From Jatrophihabitans sp. GAS493 (GTDB lineage Bacteria; Actinomycetota; Actinomycetes; Mycobacteriales; Jatrophihabitantaceae), in the NCBI RefSeq assembly GCF_900230215.1, contig NZ_LT907982.1, forward strand, positions 3,100,001 through 3,164,000: a stretch of DNA of 64,000 nt. The letters run 5' to 3'. The translations under genes were made by a program, and so were the position numbers. Below the pieces are notes generated by a model, which ran no database searches, had not been told where the DNA came from, and saw only the letters and a program-made list of their open reading frames with translations. Numbering within the stretch: position 1 is the first letter of the stretch; every line of letters begins with the position of its first letter. Positions 19,057-26,880 of the stretch are shown here, piece after piece.

Positions 19057-21330
19057 TCAGTGACCGCCGGCCAGCGGCGTCCCGAGATTCAGAGCGGCTC
19101 GGACGAAGTCGAGCCCGGTACCGTTGACCAACTGCTGCCCCACCGCGAGCAGGGCGAGGATGACCGGGACGCTGTAGAGCACGATCGACTTCGTCGTCAG
19201 AATGAAGTAGGCCTCGCGAAGCGTCTCGACCGCCTCGGTCCAGGTGCCTGCAGCGCCGGCGGGGCTGAATCGCCGCGCGATCAGCGCGTCCCACACAACG
19301 CTGAACGCGACCAGAAAGAGGAGGAGTTCAAGCCCGGGGAAACTCCACCCGCGAGTGGTGTCGTGAAGCGTCCAGCCGTTGATCAGGTGGACGATTTCGG
19401 CGGCGGCGAACCAGGCACCGGCGAGGCTCAGTGCCTTCAGCGGTCCGACCCGCCCTGGCAGGCGCGGACTCAACGCGCCGTAGAACAGCCCGGAGATGAG
19501 CCATCTCGCCGCTTCGGCGAGGACGCCGGCCACCGCGAACAGCAGTCCTGGACCAGGCTGTTGCCAATGCCGCGGCAACCCGGTAGCGGTGGTGAGGGCA
19601 AAGTATCCGAACGGCACGACCGCGAGAACCGCGGCGCACTTTGCCGCCAGAACCATGTTCTCCAGCGCCGTTGGCCTCGGCGATGAGTTCGCGAGGGCCT
19701 CGACCGGAGTCGGACCCGATTTCGCTTCCGCTGCTGGCCGCGCCATTTCATCAGGTGCCGGCCGCGCTATTTCATCAGGTGCCGGCCGCGCTATTTCATC
19801 AGGTGCTGGCCGCACGACGACCCTGACGATCAGGAGGGTGAGAATTACTTCCCCGACGGGCAGTTGCACACCGAATGCGGACAACGGGTTCTGCTGGGTC
19901 AGCACCGCCCAACCGAACGCGCCAGCGGCCAGCACTCCGGCTCCCAACGGACCCTCTGAGCGCAGCAGCGGCCGTACCAGCGCGATCCCGATCAGGACGA
20001 TCGCCAGAGCGGCTATCACGTAGCGCGTAGCGAAGTATCCGGTGCGGACGACGGATCCGAGGGTCTGCGGTTCGGGCGCGTCTCCGATGTCGAATGCGAG
20101 GGCGACCAGCAGCGCGATTCCAATCAACCCGCAGGCGAATCCCCGTATCCGATCGCCCGACCAAGGTGAGTTCCCCGCCCGGACTCGCCTCACCGGATTC
20201 GGTTCGGTTGCTGCCGGCGGCGCATCACGAACGGTAGCGCCGCGAATCTCTCGGTATCCGATGGTCCCGATCTGAATCAAGAGGAGAATGGCGATCCCCT
20301 CGAGGAGCGTGAGACCCACGATTGATGAGTAGGAGATCCCAATCCATGCGCCGCCCCCGGCAGCAAGCAGAACCGTGACCGCGAGAAGCAGACGTCGGCC
20401 GCCACCTCCGGTGAAAAGCAGGGCCGCGCAGCTGCCATAGATCAGAACCATCAGAGCCGCCGCGACGACGCTGGAGGTGAGGGTCTCCAGATCTATCCCC
20501 GCGGCGAGAACGCCTAGCAGCGCAACGAGAATCACCTTGAATTCCTTGCGGCCGCTCGCCTTCGACCGCCAGGCTAGGTACGCGGCGATGAGACCGACGA
20601 GAATCGGCTGCGACCAGCCGACGATCTCGCTTATCGATAGTTGGCCGCCGAGCCTGCTGTCCTGAAGGAGAGTGCTCAGATACGTGCTGAAACCGATCGG
20701 TACGGCTTCGGTGACAACTGGTACCTCGTCACAGCTGACGCCCGCGCGGGACCAGACTGCGGTGTCAGCGGTCTGCTGGTCCGGCAATGGGCTGAGCGCA
20801 GACGGCGCCCTGGGGAAGTCGGTCCGCAGGGTCAGGTTGCTGCCTGCCCACTGCGCCTGCGGGGTGGTCCAAGCTTGATGGAAGCAGACGGACTGCGGGT
20901 TGAACGAAACCTGGAGATGATTTGTGTGCCAGGCCAACCGCCAGTGGTCTGCGAAGCGCACGTCACTGACCTCGCTGGAGATCGTCGCCCGGCCCCCGTC
21001 GATTTTGGTCGCGATGGCAGTTTGATCATCAGGCAGACCAAGGCATCGTCGTGCCGAGGAGGCATTCGGTGAGTTCGGCGTGTAGACCAGTGCGGCGACC
21101 TCGGGGGCGTTGTCGGCGAGTGTGATCTGAATCGATTCCGTGGCCGTTGTCTGTGAAGAGCCCGATCGGACCACGAGGTGATCGACGACGTCAGCGCCGA
21201 CCAGCGACGAGCAGATGAAGGTGTCGTTCTCGGGGGGTGGAAACGTCAGCTGGTGCGTCCGGGCATTCAGCCAGCCGCCGAGAACGGCGGCGACCGCGAT
21301 GAGACCGAGAGCGATCAGGCCCCTGTGCAT
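19057..21330 (-). CDS. Large polytopic membrane protein of unknown function
   Basis: I do not recognise a family. The 757-residue protein has an N-terminal hydrophobic anchor (residues 4-20) and an extracytoplasmic domain of about 220 residues with four or more cysteines (FICSSL, ARRCLGL, SVCFHQ, VSCDEV). About 13-14 membrane-spanning segments follow. Near residue 520 is a cytoplasm-type linker in which the octapeptide RPAPDEIA is repeated three times, with a further partial copy (RPAAEA). A possible comparison is with uncharacterised actinobacterial multi-pass proteins having an N-terminal beta domain. It is a single gene. I saw no enzyme motif. Confidence 0.75.
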   Translation of the reverse strand: MHRGLIALGLIAVAAVLGGWLNARTHQLTFPPPENDTFICSSLVGADVVDHLVVRSGSSQTTATESIQITLADNAPEVAALVYTPNSPNASSARRCLGLPDDQTAIATKIDGGRATISSEVSDVRFADHWRLAWHTNHLQVSFNPQSVCFHQAWTTPQAQWAGSNLTLRTDFPRAPSALSPLPDQQTADTAVWSRAGVSCDEVPVVTEAVPIGFSTYLSTLLQDSRLGGQLSISEIVGWSQPILVGLIAAYLAWRSKASGRKEFKVILVALLGVLAAGIDLETLTSSVVAAALMVLIYGSCAALLFTGGGGRRLLLAVTVLLAAGGGAWIGISYSSIVGLTLLEGIAILLLIQIGTIGYREIRGATVRDAPPAATEPNPVRRVRAGNSPWSGDRIRGFACGLIGIALLVALAFDIGDAPEPQTLGSVVRTGYFATRYVIAALAIVLIGIALVRPLLRSEGPLGAGVLAAGAFGWAVLTQQNPLSAFGVQLPVGEVILTLLIVRVVVRPAPDEIARPAPDEIARPAPDEMARPAAEAKSGPTPVEALANSSPRPTALENMVLAAKCAAVLAVVPFGYFALTTATGLPRHWQQPGPGLLFAVAGVLAEAARWLISGLFYGALSPRLPGRVGPLKALSLAGAWFAAAEIVHLINGWTLHDTTRGWSFPGLELLLFLVAFSVVWDALIARRFSPAGAAGTWTEAVETLREAYFILTTKSIVLYSVPVILALLAVGQQLVNGTGLDFVRAALNLGTPLAGGH
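19738..19816 (-). repeat. 24-bp in-frame tandem repeat coding for RPAPDEIA
   Basis: On the minus strand a 24-bp unit is repeated three times with one or two changes, plus a degenerate copy. It lies within a hydrophilic linker of the membrane protein gene. Near-identity at DNA level indicates recent expansion. Confidence 0.85.
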
Positions 21331-21430
21331 ACCTCAGCCCCCCGGCCGCCCGTCAAGTCGAGTTCACGCTAGCGGACCGGCTAGGCAAGCGCTATAGGCC
21401 GTAGCCGGGCACAGGAAGCGTGCTGATCGC

Positions 21431-22210
21431 TCAGATCGTGCTGATCAGTCCGCCGTCGATCGTCACGCTGGAGCCGGTGACGTTTGCCGTCCGGTCGCTG
21501 GCCAGCAGGACGACGAGATCGGCCACCTCGCCCGGTGTAGAGAAGCGGCCGGTCGCGGTGCTGGCGACGGCGTTCCTGGCGACATCCTCCGGGTTCGCCC
21601 CGCTCGCCCGAGAGACAGTGGCGGCCACACCCTTGTCGCCCAGCCAGAGGTCGGTCTCGACCGGCCCGGGGGTGACTGTGTTGACCCGGATGCCTCGTGG
21701 GCCGAACTCCTTCGAGATCGACTTGGCGAAGTTTGTCACCGCCGCCTTCGCCGCGCTGTAGTCGAGGACGGCTGGGTCGGGGAGGAAGGCGTTCACCGAA
21801 CCGGTATTGATGATGACGCCACGCCCGGCCGTCAGCATGATCGGCAGCGCCGCACGCGTCGCCCGGACGGCGGCCATCAGATTCAGGTTGATCGACCGCG
21901 ACCACTGCTCATCTGAGATCTCGAGGAATCCGGCGAGTCGGACGGCGGCCAGTCCGACGTTGTTCACGAGTATGTCGAGCCGATCTCCGGCCTGGGCGAT
22001 CAACGTGGCCGGCCCGTCGGCGGTCGCGAGGTCAACCGTGACGACCTCGACCGAGCCGGCGGCGGCCAGTGTCTCGAGCTCAGGCGAAGAGGTTCGCGCG
22101 CCAGCTATGACGTGCACGCCCTCATCGACGAGCGCCCGCACGATAGCGAGGCCGATGCCCTTGCTGGCGCCCGTGACGACGGCCCGTCGCCCCTGCAATC
22201 CGAGTTCCAT
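21431..22210 (-). CDS. SDR-family oxidoreductase
   Basis: A 259-residue classical short-chain dehydrogenase/reductase. It has the cofactor motif TGASKGIG, NNVG in place of the usual NNAG, Ser in INTGSVNAF, the catalytic Tyr-x3-Lys in DYSAAKAAV, and RVNTVTPGPVETD after the active site. The substrate is unknown; the closing GSSVTIDGGL is typical of the FabG-like group. The frame opens upstream, but ATG 22210 has AAGGAGA at good spacing and gives a normal N-terminus. It is divergent from the methyltransferase gene. Confidence 0.9.
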   Translation of the reverse strand: MELGLQGRRAVVTGASKGIGLAIVRALVDEGVHVIAGARTSSPELETLAAAGSVEVVTVDLATADGPATLIAQAGDRLDILVNNVGLAAVRLAGFLEISDEQWSRSINLNLMAAVRATRAALPIMLTAGRGVIINTGSVNAFLPDPAVLDYSAAKAAVTNFAKSISKEFGPRGIRVNTVTPGPVETDLWLGDKGVAATVSRASGANPEDVARNAVASTATGRFSTPGEVADLVVLLASDRTANVTGSSVTIDGGLISTI

Positions 22211-22313
22211 CGGAGTCTCCTTCGTGGTTGGTGCGTTGGTAGATCGATCAGCGCTGCGAATGCTCACTGCGTCGGGAGTGCACAGTCTCTCAGCTCAGCG
22301 CCATACTGGGGCG

Positions 22314-23117
22314 ATGGAGAGCGAGACGCGCTGGGTCGGATCGATGCCCGAGACCTACGATCGCTGCCTTGGGCCGGCGCTCTTCGAGCCGTACGCCGTC
22401 TACCTCGCCGGGCTGGCCGCTGAGCTCGCGCCGAACCGCATCCTGGAAGTGCTTGAACTGGCGGCTGGAACCGGAGTCACCACGGTTGAGCTTCTTCGCC
22501 GGCTGCCGACGGCCACCCTGACCGCCACCGATCTAAATCCGTCCATGGTCGAGTGGGGTCGCACGCAGGCGCCCGCGGCCCGCTGGCAAGTCGCAGATGC
22601 CCAGGAGCTCGACTTTGCCGACGGCGCGTTCGATCTCGTCGTCTGCCAGTTCGGTGTGATGTTCTTCCCCGACCGGCAGCGGGCCTACGCCGAGGCGCTG
22701 CGGGTCCTGGCTGCCGGCGGCGTGCTGCTCGTCTCTTCGTGGGACGTCGTCGAGAAATCGGCCTTTCCGTCGGCATTGCTCACCGCCCTCGCCATGCTGT
22801 TCCCATTGGATCCGCCTGACTTCGTCTCGCGGGTCCCGCACGGCTACGCCGATCCGGTCCAGCTCGCCGCGGATGTCGCGGCGGCCGGCTTCGGTGGAGT
22901 CTCGGTCCGTCCGGTCGCCCTTCGCGGCCGGGTCGCCTCGGCGCAGGTGGTGACCGAGGGCTTCTGTCTCGGTACGCCGCTGCGCTTCGCGCTCGAGGCG
23001 CGCGGTGAGTTGGAGTTGCTGACCGACCAATTGGCGGTGGAGATGACGTCGCTACTGGGCGAGGGGCCGTTGACCGGCGACCTGGCGGCCCACGTCATCA
23101 TCGCGAGGAAGCCGTAG
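22314..23117 (+). CDS. Class I SAM-dependent methyltransferase
   Basis: This 267-residue protein is a Methyltransf_11/25-type enzyme. Motif I is VLELAAGTGVTTVELL, an acidic motif II follows in TATDLNPSMVEWG, then VADAQELDFADGAFDLVVCQFGVMF, and the post-motif phrase EALRVLAAGGVLLVSSWD. The acceptor cannot be told; UbiE-like small-molecule methylation is typical. The start was chosen at ATG 22314, where MESETRWVGSMPETYDR begins a normal N-terminus. The long upstream extension is antisense to the SDR gene and is not credible. Confidence 0.85.
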   Translation: MESETRWVGSMPETYDRCLGPALFEPYAVYLAGLAAELAPNRILEVLELAAGTGVTTVELLRRLPTATLTATDLNPSMVEWGRTQAPAARWQVADAQELDFADGAFDLVVCQFGVMFFPDRQRAYAEALRVLAAGGVLLVSSWDVVEKSAFPSALLTALAMLFPLDPPDFVSRVPHGYADPVQLAADVAAAGFGGVSVRPVALRGRVASAQVVTEGFCLGTPLRFALEARGELELLTDQLAVEMTSLLGEGPLTGDLAAHVIIARKP

Positions 23118-23222
23118 TCCGGACGCCGTACCACCCGCGGGACCGGCCCTGCCGTTCCGACGTTGTCGTCGCGGCGGTTTACTTGGCAGGTCCACTCCGT
23201 TCGTCCCTGCTGGAGGCGCAGA

Positions 23223-24017
23223 ATGAGCACCGCAGACCCGGTCATCGCCGCACTTCGAACTGGCCACGACGGCCTGCAGGAGGTGGTCGTCGGTCTCAGC
23301 GACGTTGACCTGGCCGGGCCCTCCGGCGCCACCGACTGGGATATCGCCCAGGTCTTGAGTCACCTCGGCAGCGGCGCCGAGATCAACCTCGCGACGCTGG
23401 AGGCGGCCCTCGGACGTCGCGCGGCTCCGGATGGTGACTTCAATCCGTCGGTCTGGGACCGCTGGAACGCGATGTCGCGCCGCGAGCAGGCCGACGGGTT
23501 CCTCGCCTCCAGCCTCGCGCTCACCGAACTCTACGAGTCGATCGACGATACAACTCGTGATGCGATGCGAATCGACATGGGCTTCCTGCCCGAGCCGGTG
23601 GATCTGGCCACTGCCGGCCGGCTACGGCTGAGTGAACTGACGCTGCACAGCTGGGACGTCCGAGTTGGTATCGACGGCAGCGACAACGCGCTGCCGGCCG
23701 ACGCCGCTGACGCCCTCCTGCACGGCGCCCCTAATATGCTGGCCTGGATCAGCAAGCCGGAGCGATTGAACGGGCGGAGCGCGGTCATCGAGGTGACCAC
23801 CAGCGGCACCGACTCAAGGTTCGCACTGCACCTGAACACGCCCGTCAGCATCGACTTTGACGTCCCCGCGGAGCCCGATGGCACGCTCGCGCTGCCCGCT
23901 GAGGCGTGGCTGCGACTCGTCGCCGGCCGCCTCCCGCAGGCGCACACCCCGCCGCAGGTCACCGCCACCGGAGCGGCTGACGTCGACCTGCTGCGCAGCG
24001 TCTTCCCCGGCTATTGA
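23223..24017 (+). CDS. Maleylpyruvate isomerase-family, mycothiol-dependent-type protein (DinB-like)
   Basis: The product is 264 residues with an N-terminal four-helix DinB/MDMPI metal-binding domain (VIAALRTGHDGLQEV, CxD-like DWDIAQVLSHLGSGAE, and LTLHSWDVRVG with metal-ligand His). A C-terminal MDMPI_C beta domain ends in GAADVDLLRSVFPGY. The family includes mycothiol-dependent maleylpyruvate isomerase and many transferases of unknown substrate, a marker of mycothiol-producing actinobacteria. ATG 23223 has GGAGG 6 bases upstream, so the longer frame is not used. Confidence 0.87.
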   Translation: MSTADPVIAALRTGHDGLQEVVVGLSDVDLAGPSGATDWDIAQVLSHLGSGAEINLATLEAALGRRAAPDGDFNPSVWDRWNAMSRREQADGFLASSLALTELYESIDDTTRDAMRIDMGFLPEPVDLATAGRLRLSELTLHSWDVRVGIDGSDNALPADAADALLHGAPNMLAWISKPERLNGRSAVIEVTTSGTDSRFALHLNTPVSIDFDVPAEPDGTLALPAEAWLRLVAGRLPQAHTPPQVTATGAADVDLLRSVFPGY

Positions 24018-24038
24018 GATGACACGCCCAAGAGCCAC

Positions 24039-24052
24039 TGTAAGCGCTTGCG
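24039..24052. promoter_or_regulatory. LacI/CcpA-type palindrome without an obvious target gene
   Basis: TGTAAGCGCTTGCG matches the LacI-family operator pattern TGNAANCGNTTNCA at nine of ten defined positions. It lies 21 bp after the stop of the upstream gene and before a terminator-like hairpin, not at a promoter. It may be chance or a remnant. Confidence 0.25.
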
Positions 24053-24087
24053 GAATGCCGCGGCCCTGCCGAATAATCGGGCCCGGT

Positions 24088-24126
24088 CGTTCCTCGGCGC
24101 GACTCGGCTAGCTCCGCCGAGGAACG
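24088..24126. terminator. Hairpin terminator between convergent genes
   Basis: CGTTCCTCGGCG (24088-24099) and its perfect complement (24115-24126) form a 12-bp stem with a 15-nt loop. It lies between the convergent maleylpyruvate isomerase-family and phospholipase D-like genes. Confidence 0.7.
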
Positions 24127-24162
24127 GCATAGACGACTCCTCTGTGTTCGTCTGTGCTCCCG

Positions 24163-25257
24163 CTACCGGTACTCGGCTATCACGGCATCTAGGTAGGCGG
24201 TGTAGGCCTCCAGCGTCAGAGGGTCGTCGACGTGCAGCTGGTTCTCGGCGTTGCGCTCGGCGTTGCCGGAGAAGTTGTAGCTGCCGGTGGTGAGGATGCC
24301 ATCCGAGATCAGGACCTTCAGGTGCATGAAATCGTGCACGCTGGTCGGCGTGTACGGCGTGGATTCCTTCCGGACCAAGTGCGTGACGACCCGCTCCCAG
24401 TCGGCCAGCACCTGACCTAGCCGGGGGCTGTTACGCCACTGCCGCACGATCGGATCCATCTGCGCACCGTCGTAGATCCCGCTCAGCGCAACGCCGGCCG
24501 CAACGGCGGCGGCGAGTGAGGCCAGCACCTCGTGGGAGCTGAGGACCATGGTCGCCACGATGAGTCGCTCGCGGGCGGCGGCGACCCGCGCGGCGAGGGC
24601 ATCGTTCACGGCCCTCCCATCGCCGGGGCAGAAGTCCCAGCCGACGTTGACCCCATCGATCGTTGTACTGCCGCCCCCGTGCAGTCCGGCGTTGTGGATG
24701 CCGCCGGTCTGCCACATCTGCTCGAAGTCGACCAAGTACGACTCGGCCATAGCTCGGTCGGCCACGGTGATGACGTTGTTCTCCTGGCGCGTCCAGGCAT
24801 CCTCGGTGAAGTTCGTCGAACCTGTCCAGACGGCTGTGCTCGCCGTGCCGGCGGCGTCGCGGAGGATGTATTTCGAGTGCATGAGCTGACCACCGGCACG
24901 GATCGGCTTCAGGGAGACCGCGGTTGACCCGAGGTGTTGGTTCAGGAAATCTCCGGTTCCGACCGGCGCCGGGTCGGCCCCCAGCGCGGCGAAGTCAGCG
25001 CCGGTGCCGTCGGCTGGCTTACCGGCGTCATAGGCGATTCGGACGGCGACGCCGCGATCGGCGGCGGCGGTGAAGGCCCCGACGACCGTCTCGATGATCC
25101 CGGGGTCAGCGAGGCGGAAGTCGTAGATGGCAACCTCGATCGAGGTGGTGGCCGCCGACACGAACGCGGCTAGGTCGTCCGCGATGGTGGCCAGTTGATC
25201 GCTGGGGCCGCCGTACCGCAGATCGCGCAGGAACTTGACGTTGATTGGGTTCGTCAC
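24163..25257 (-). CDS. Phospholipase D-like protein with two HKD motifs
   Basis: About 364 residues from GTG 25257, containing two phospholipase D/nuclease half-domains. The first HKD motif reads MHSKYILRD, followed by W-T-G-S-T-N-F. The second reads MHLKVLISDG, followed by TTGSYNFSGNAERNAENQ. Both catalytic His-Lys pairs are intact, so the protein should act as a monomeric phosphodiesterase on lipids or nucleic acids. IEVAIYDFRL marks the start of the first domain. No signal peptide is evident. The frame continues upstream to a TTG at 25377 with low-quality sequence; the start is uncertain. Neighbours are two small DNA-binding-type genes. Confidence 0.85.
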   Translation of the reverse strand: MTNPINVKFLRDLRYGGPSDQLATIADDLAAFVSAATTSIEVAIYDFRLADPGIIETVVGAFTAAADRGVAVRIAYDAGKPADGTGADFAALGADPAPVGTGDFLNQHLGSTAVSLKPIRAGGQLMHSKYILRDAAGTASTAVWTGSTNFTEDAWTRQENNVITVADRAMAESYLVDFEQMWQTGGIHNAGLHGGGSTTIDGVNVGWDFCPGDGRAVNDALAARVAAARERLIVATMVLSSHEVLASLAAAVAAGVALSGIYDGAQMDPIVRQWRNSPRLGQVLADWERVVTHLVRKESTPYTPTSVHDFMHLKVLISDGILTTGSYNFSGNAERNAENQLHVDDPLTLEAYTAYLDAVIAEYR

Positions 25258-25345
25258 GCTTCCAGAAGACGCCTCGGGCTCGGCCACCGCAAGTAGCCGG
25301 TGGGTGAACACTCCTGGAAATTCGCAGGTCTGTGGGCTCGAGCGG

Positions 25346-25660
25346 CTAGCGGAGCGCGTGTCTGAGGTCCAGCTCAAACAGCTCGTTGAACCGGTGCTGC
25401 GGCATGGTCATCGTCACGGTCGCGACGAAGCTCGGGGTGACGGGCGCTCCGCGCATCGCGGCCGAGATCTCCTCGACGTCGAGCCCGAACGCATCGGCCA
25501 TGGACTGATGGGAGGTTATGCCCTGGTGAGCCAGCGCCAGGTCGAAGGCTGGTTGCCGGACTCGCACCTCCGGGAGGTCCGGAGGCCGGGGCCGACGGTC
25601 GCAACTGGGTGGAAGCACGCGCGGGCGGGCCACGCTCCCGGCGTCGATCGACCCGACCAT
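25346..25660 (-). CDS. Small helix-turn-helix protein, phage-repressor-like
   Basis: The conserved part is the C-terminal 75 residues: VRVRQPAFDLALAHQGITSH, then MADAFGLDVEEISAAMRG, then FVATVTMTMPQHRFNELFEL. This order is typical of small actinobacterial and actinophage XRE-like HTH proteins ending in FDELFEL. The recognition helix is atypical (EEISAAMRG). The N-terminal 30 residues are Pro/Arg-rich and may not be translated; GTG 25567 is an alternative start. Function is unknown. It sits upstream of the phospholipase D-like gene on the same strand, 88 bp away. Confidence 0.5.
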   Translation of the reverse strand: MVGSIDAGSVARPRVLPPSCDRRPRPPDLPEVRVRQPAFDLALAHQGITSHQSMADAFGLDVEEISAAMRGAPVTPSFVATVTMTMPQHRFNELFELDLRHALR

Positions 25661-25776
25661 CTTGCTGACTCCCCGCGTGAGTACCAATGCCAGCTCCAAC
25701 TGGGGTGATGATGGCATCCGGCCCCCGGGTTCCGTCAAGGCCCACCGGCGCGTCGGCGGCACGCTGTGTCGACTGC

Positions 25777-25820
25777 GCGGATGCCGACTCGCGGATGTCG
25801 ACCGCGCGGATGCCGACCCG
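25777..25820. repeat. Short imperfect tandem repeat upstream of the sigma-4-like gene
   Basis: GCGGATG-Y-CGAC-plus-2-3-bases occurs three times (25777, 25791, 25806) at 14-15 bp steps, followed by a partial fourth GCGGATC. It lies between the divergent small HTH gene and the sigma-region-4-like gene. Confidence 0.6.
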
Positions 25821-25896
25821 CGGATCAGGGTGTTACAGCTTGGTGACGTTGCCGACTCAGGTGATCAGAACTCCACCCGCGGGGTATTACACCGGT

Positions 25897-26181
25897 GTGC
25901 CACCAACTGAAGTGCGACCGACCGAACGAGCGCTGAGCCCCGAGGTTCGCCTCGTGCGGGCTCTGGCCGGTCTCCCGCGCGCCCAGGCGGCAGTGCTCGA
26001 GCTCGTTTACCGGCACGATGTCACGCTGGCGGCGATCGCAGCCGAGACCGGAGTCTCCCTGGGCGCGGTTCACCGCCTGGCCTCGGCGGCCCTACAGAGC
26101 GTCGGTCGGTGCCTGAGCGTTTTGGAGCCGTGGGATGCCCGGCAGGACCGGGGTGGCCTGGATGCCAGTCCGGCGGCGTGA
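25897..26181 (+). CDS. Orphan sigma-70 region-4-like DNA-binding protein
   Basis: From GTG 25897 the product is 94 residues. The central part (RLVRALAGLPRAQAAVLEL, then HDVTLAAIAAETGVSLGAVH, then RLASAALQSVGRCL) has the length and helix pattern of a sigma-70 region 4 HTH. No region 2 is present, so it cannot be a complete sigma factor. It may be an anti-sigma or regulatory fragment, a remnant, or a stand-alone HTH regulator. An in-frame ATG at 25687 would add 70 low-complexity residues translated from the tandem repeat and is less likely. Confidence 0.55.
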   Translation: MPPTEVRPTERALSPEVRLVRALAGLPRAQAAVLELVYRHDVTLAAIAAETGVSLGAVHRLASAALQSVGRCLSVLEPWDARQDRGGLDASPAA

Positions 26182-26233
26182 GTAGCTGTCGCCACCGCAT
26201 CAGTTCGGTCAGGGTCGTCAGCGCGGTCCGGGC

Positions 26234-26833
26234 TCAGCAGCCGGCGAGATGGGCGGCGACGACGTTCTGCAGCTGCGCCGAACTCAGCGGTTCGGCTATC
26301 AGCAGCTGGCGCTTCACCAGTGCGTCGATGAAGCTCACCAGTGCGTCGGCGTGCAGTTCTGAATGTTGGCAACCTGCGGAGGCGAGGATTTGGGTAGCCA
26401 TTGCGACGAACTCACCCCGCTGGTTGTCGAAGATCGTGCGGAACTCAGGGCGGCGCTGGGCCTCCAAGAGGAGCTCCATGCGCGCGATCGTACGAGGCTT
26501 GGAGCGGCGGTCGGTCATCGCGTCGACGAGGGCGACGATGCCGAGGACGAGATCGTCTCGTCCCGCGCCGCCCTTGGCCACGGCGTCGGAGGAGAGGGTC
26601 AGGTCGTAGCGAAAGACCTCCTCGAGCGCGAGACGCAGCAACTCCTCACGGGTCGGGCCGAAGTAGTTCACCGACCCCGTCGGCAGCCCAGCCGCCTGGT
26701 CCACTGCTCGGTGTGTGAGGCCGCGAGAGCCGCTGGTGCCCAGCACCTGCAGCGTCGCATCCGCGAGTTGACGACGGCGCGCCGGAGAATTGTTCTTCCG
26801 CCCGCCCTGCTCGGAACCTGCCCGCGACGTCAC
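26234..26833 (-). CDS. TetR-family transcriptional regulator
   Basis: 199 residues with an N-terminal TetR HTH: RRRQLADATLQVLGTSGSRG, then LTHRAVDQAAGLPTGSVNYF. The turn NYFGPTREELL replaces the more common YYHFGSKEEL. The C-terminal domain (RMELLLEAQRRPEFR, CQHSELHADALVSFIDALV) matches a TetR subgroup often found beside ROK kinases or transporters. It follows the ROK gene on the same strand across 47 bp, so it may be co-transcribed with it. Confidence 0.88.
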   Translation of the reverse strand: MTSRAGSEQGGRKNNSPARRRQLADATLQVLGTSGSRGLTHRAVDQAAGLPTGSVNYFGPTREELLRLALEEVFRYDLTLSSDAVAKGGAGRDDLVLGIVALVDAMTDRRSKPRTIARMELLLEAQRRPEFRTIFDNQRGEFVAMATQILASAGCQHSELHADALVSFIDALVKRQLLIAEPLSSAQLQNVVAAHLAGC

Positions 26834-26880
26834 CGGGTGACCCTATCGTCCGCGGCCGCAGCCGGTTTGGCGACGCTCGT

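Noticed and set aside
21807-22313. N-terminal extension of the methyltransferase frame
   Set aside because: It is antisense to the SDR gene and not methyltransferase-like; the natural start is ATG 22314.
24039-24052. LacI-type palindrome as a real operator
   Set aside because: It lies between convergent genes after a stop codon and has no promoter to control; kept only as a low-confidence site.
25687-25896. 70-residue N-terminal extension of the sigma-4-like protein
   Set aside because: It is translated from low-complexity tandem-repeat DNA with no family similarity; the GTG at 25897 is a simpler start.
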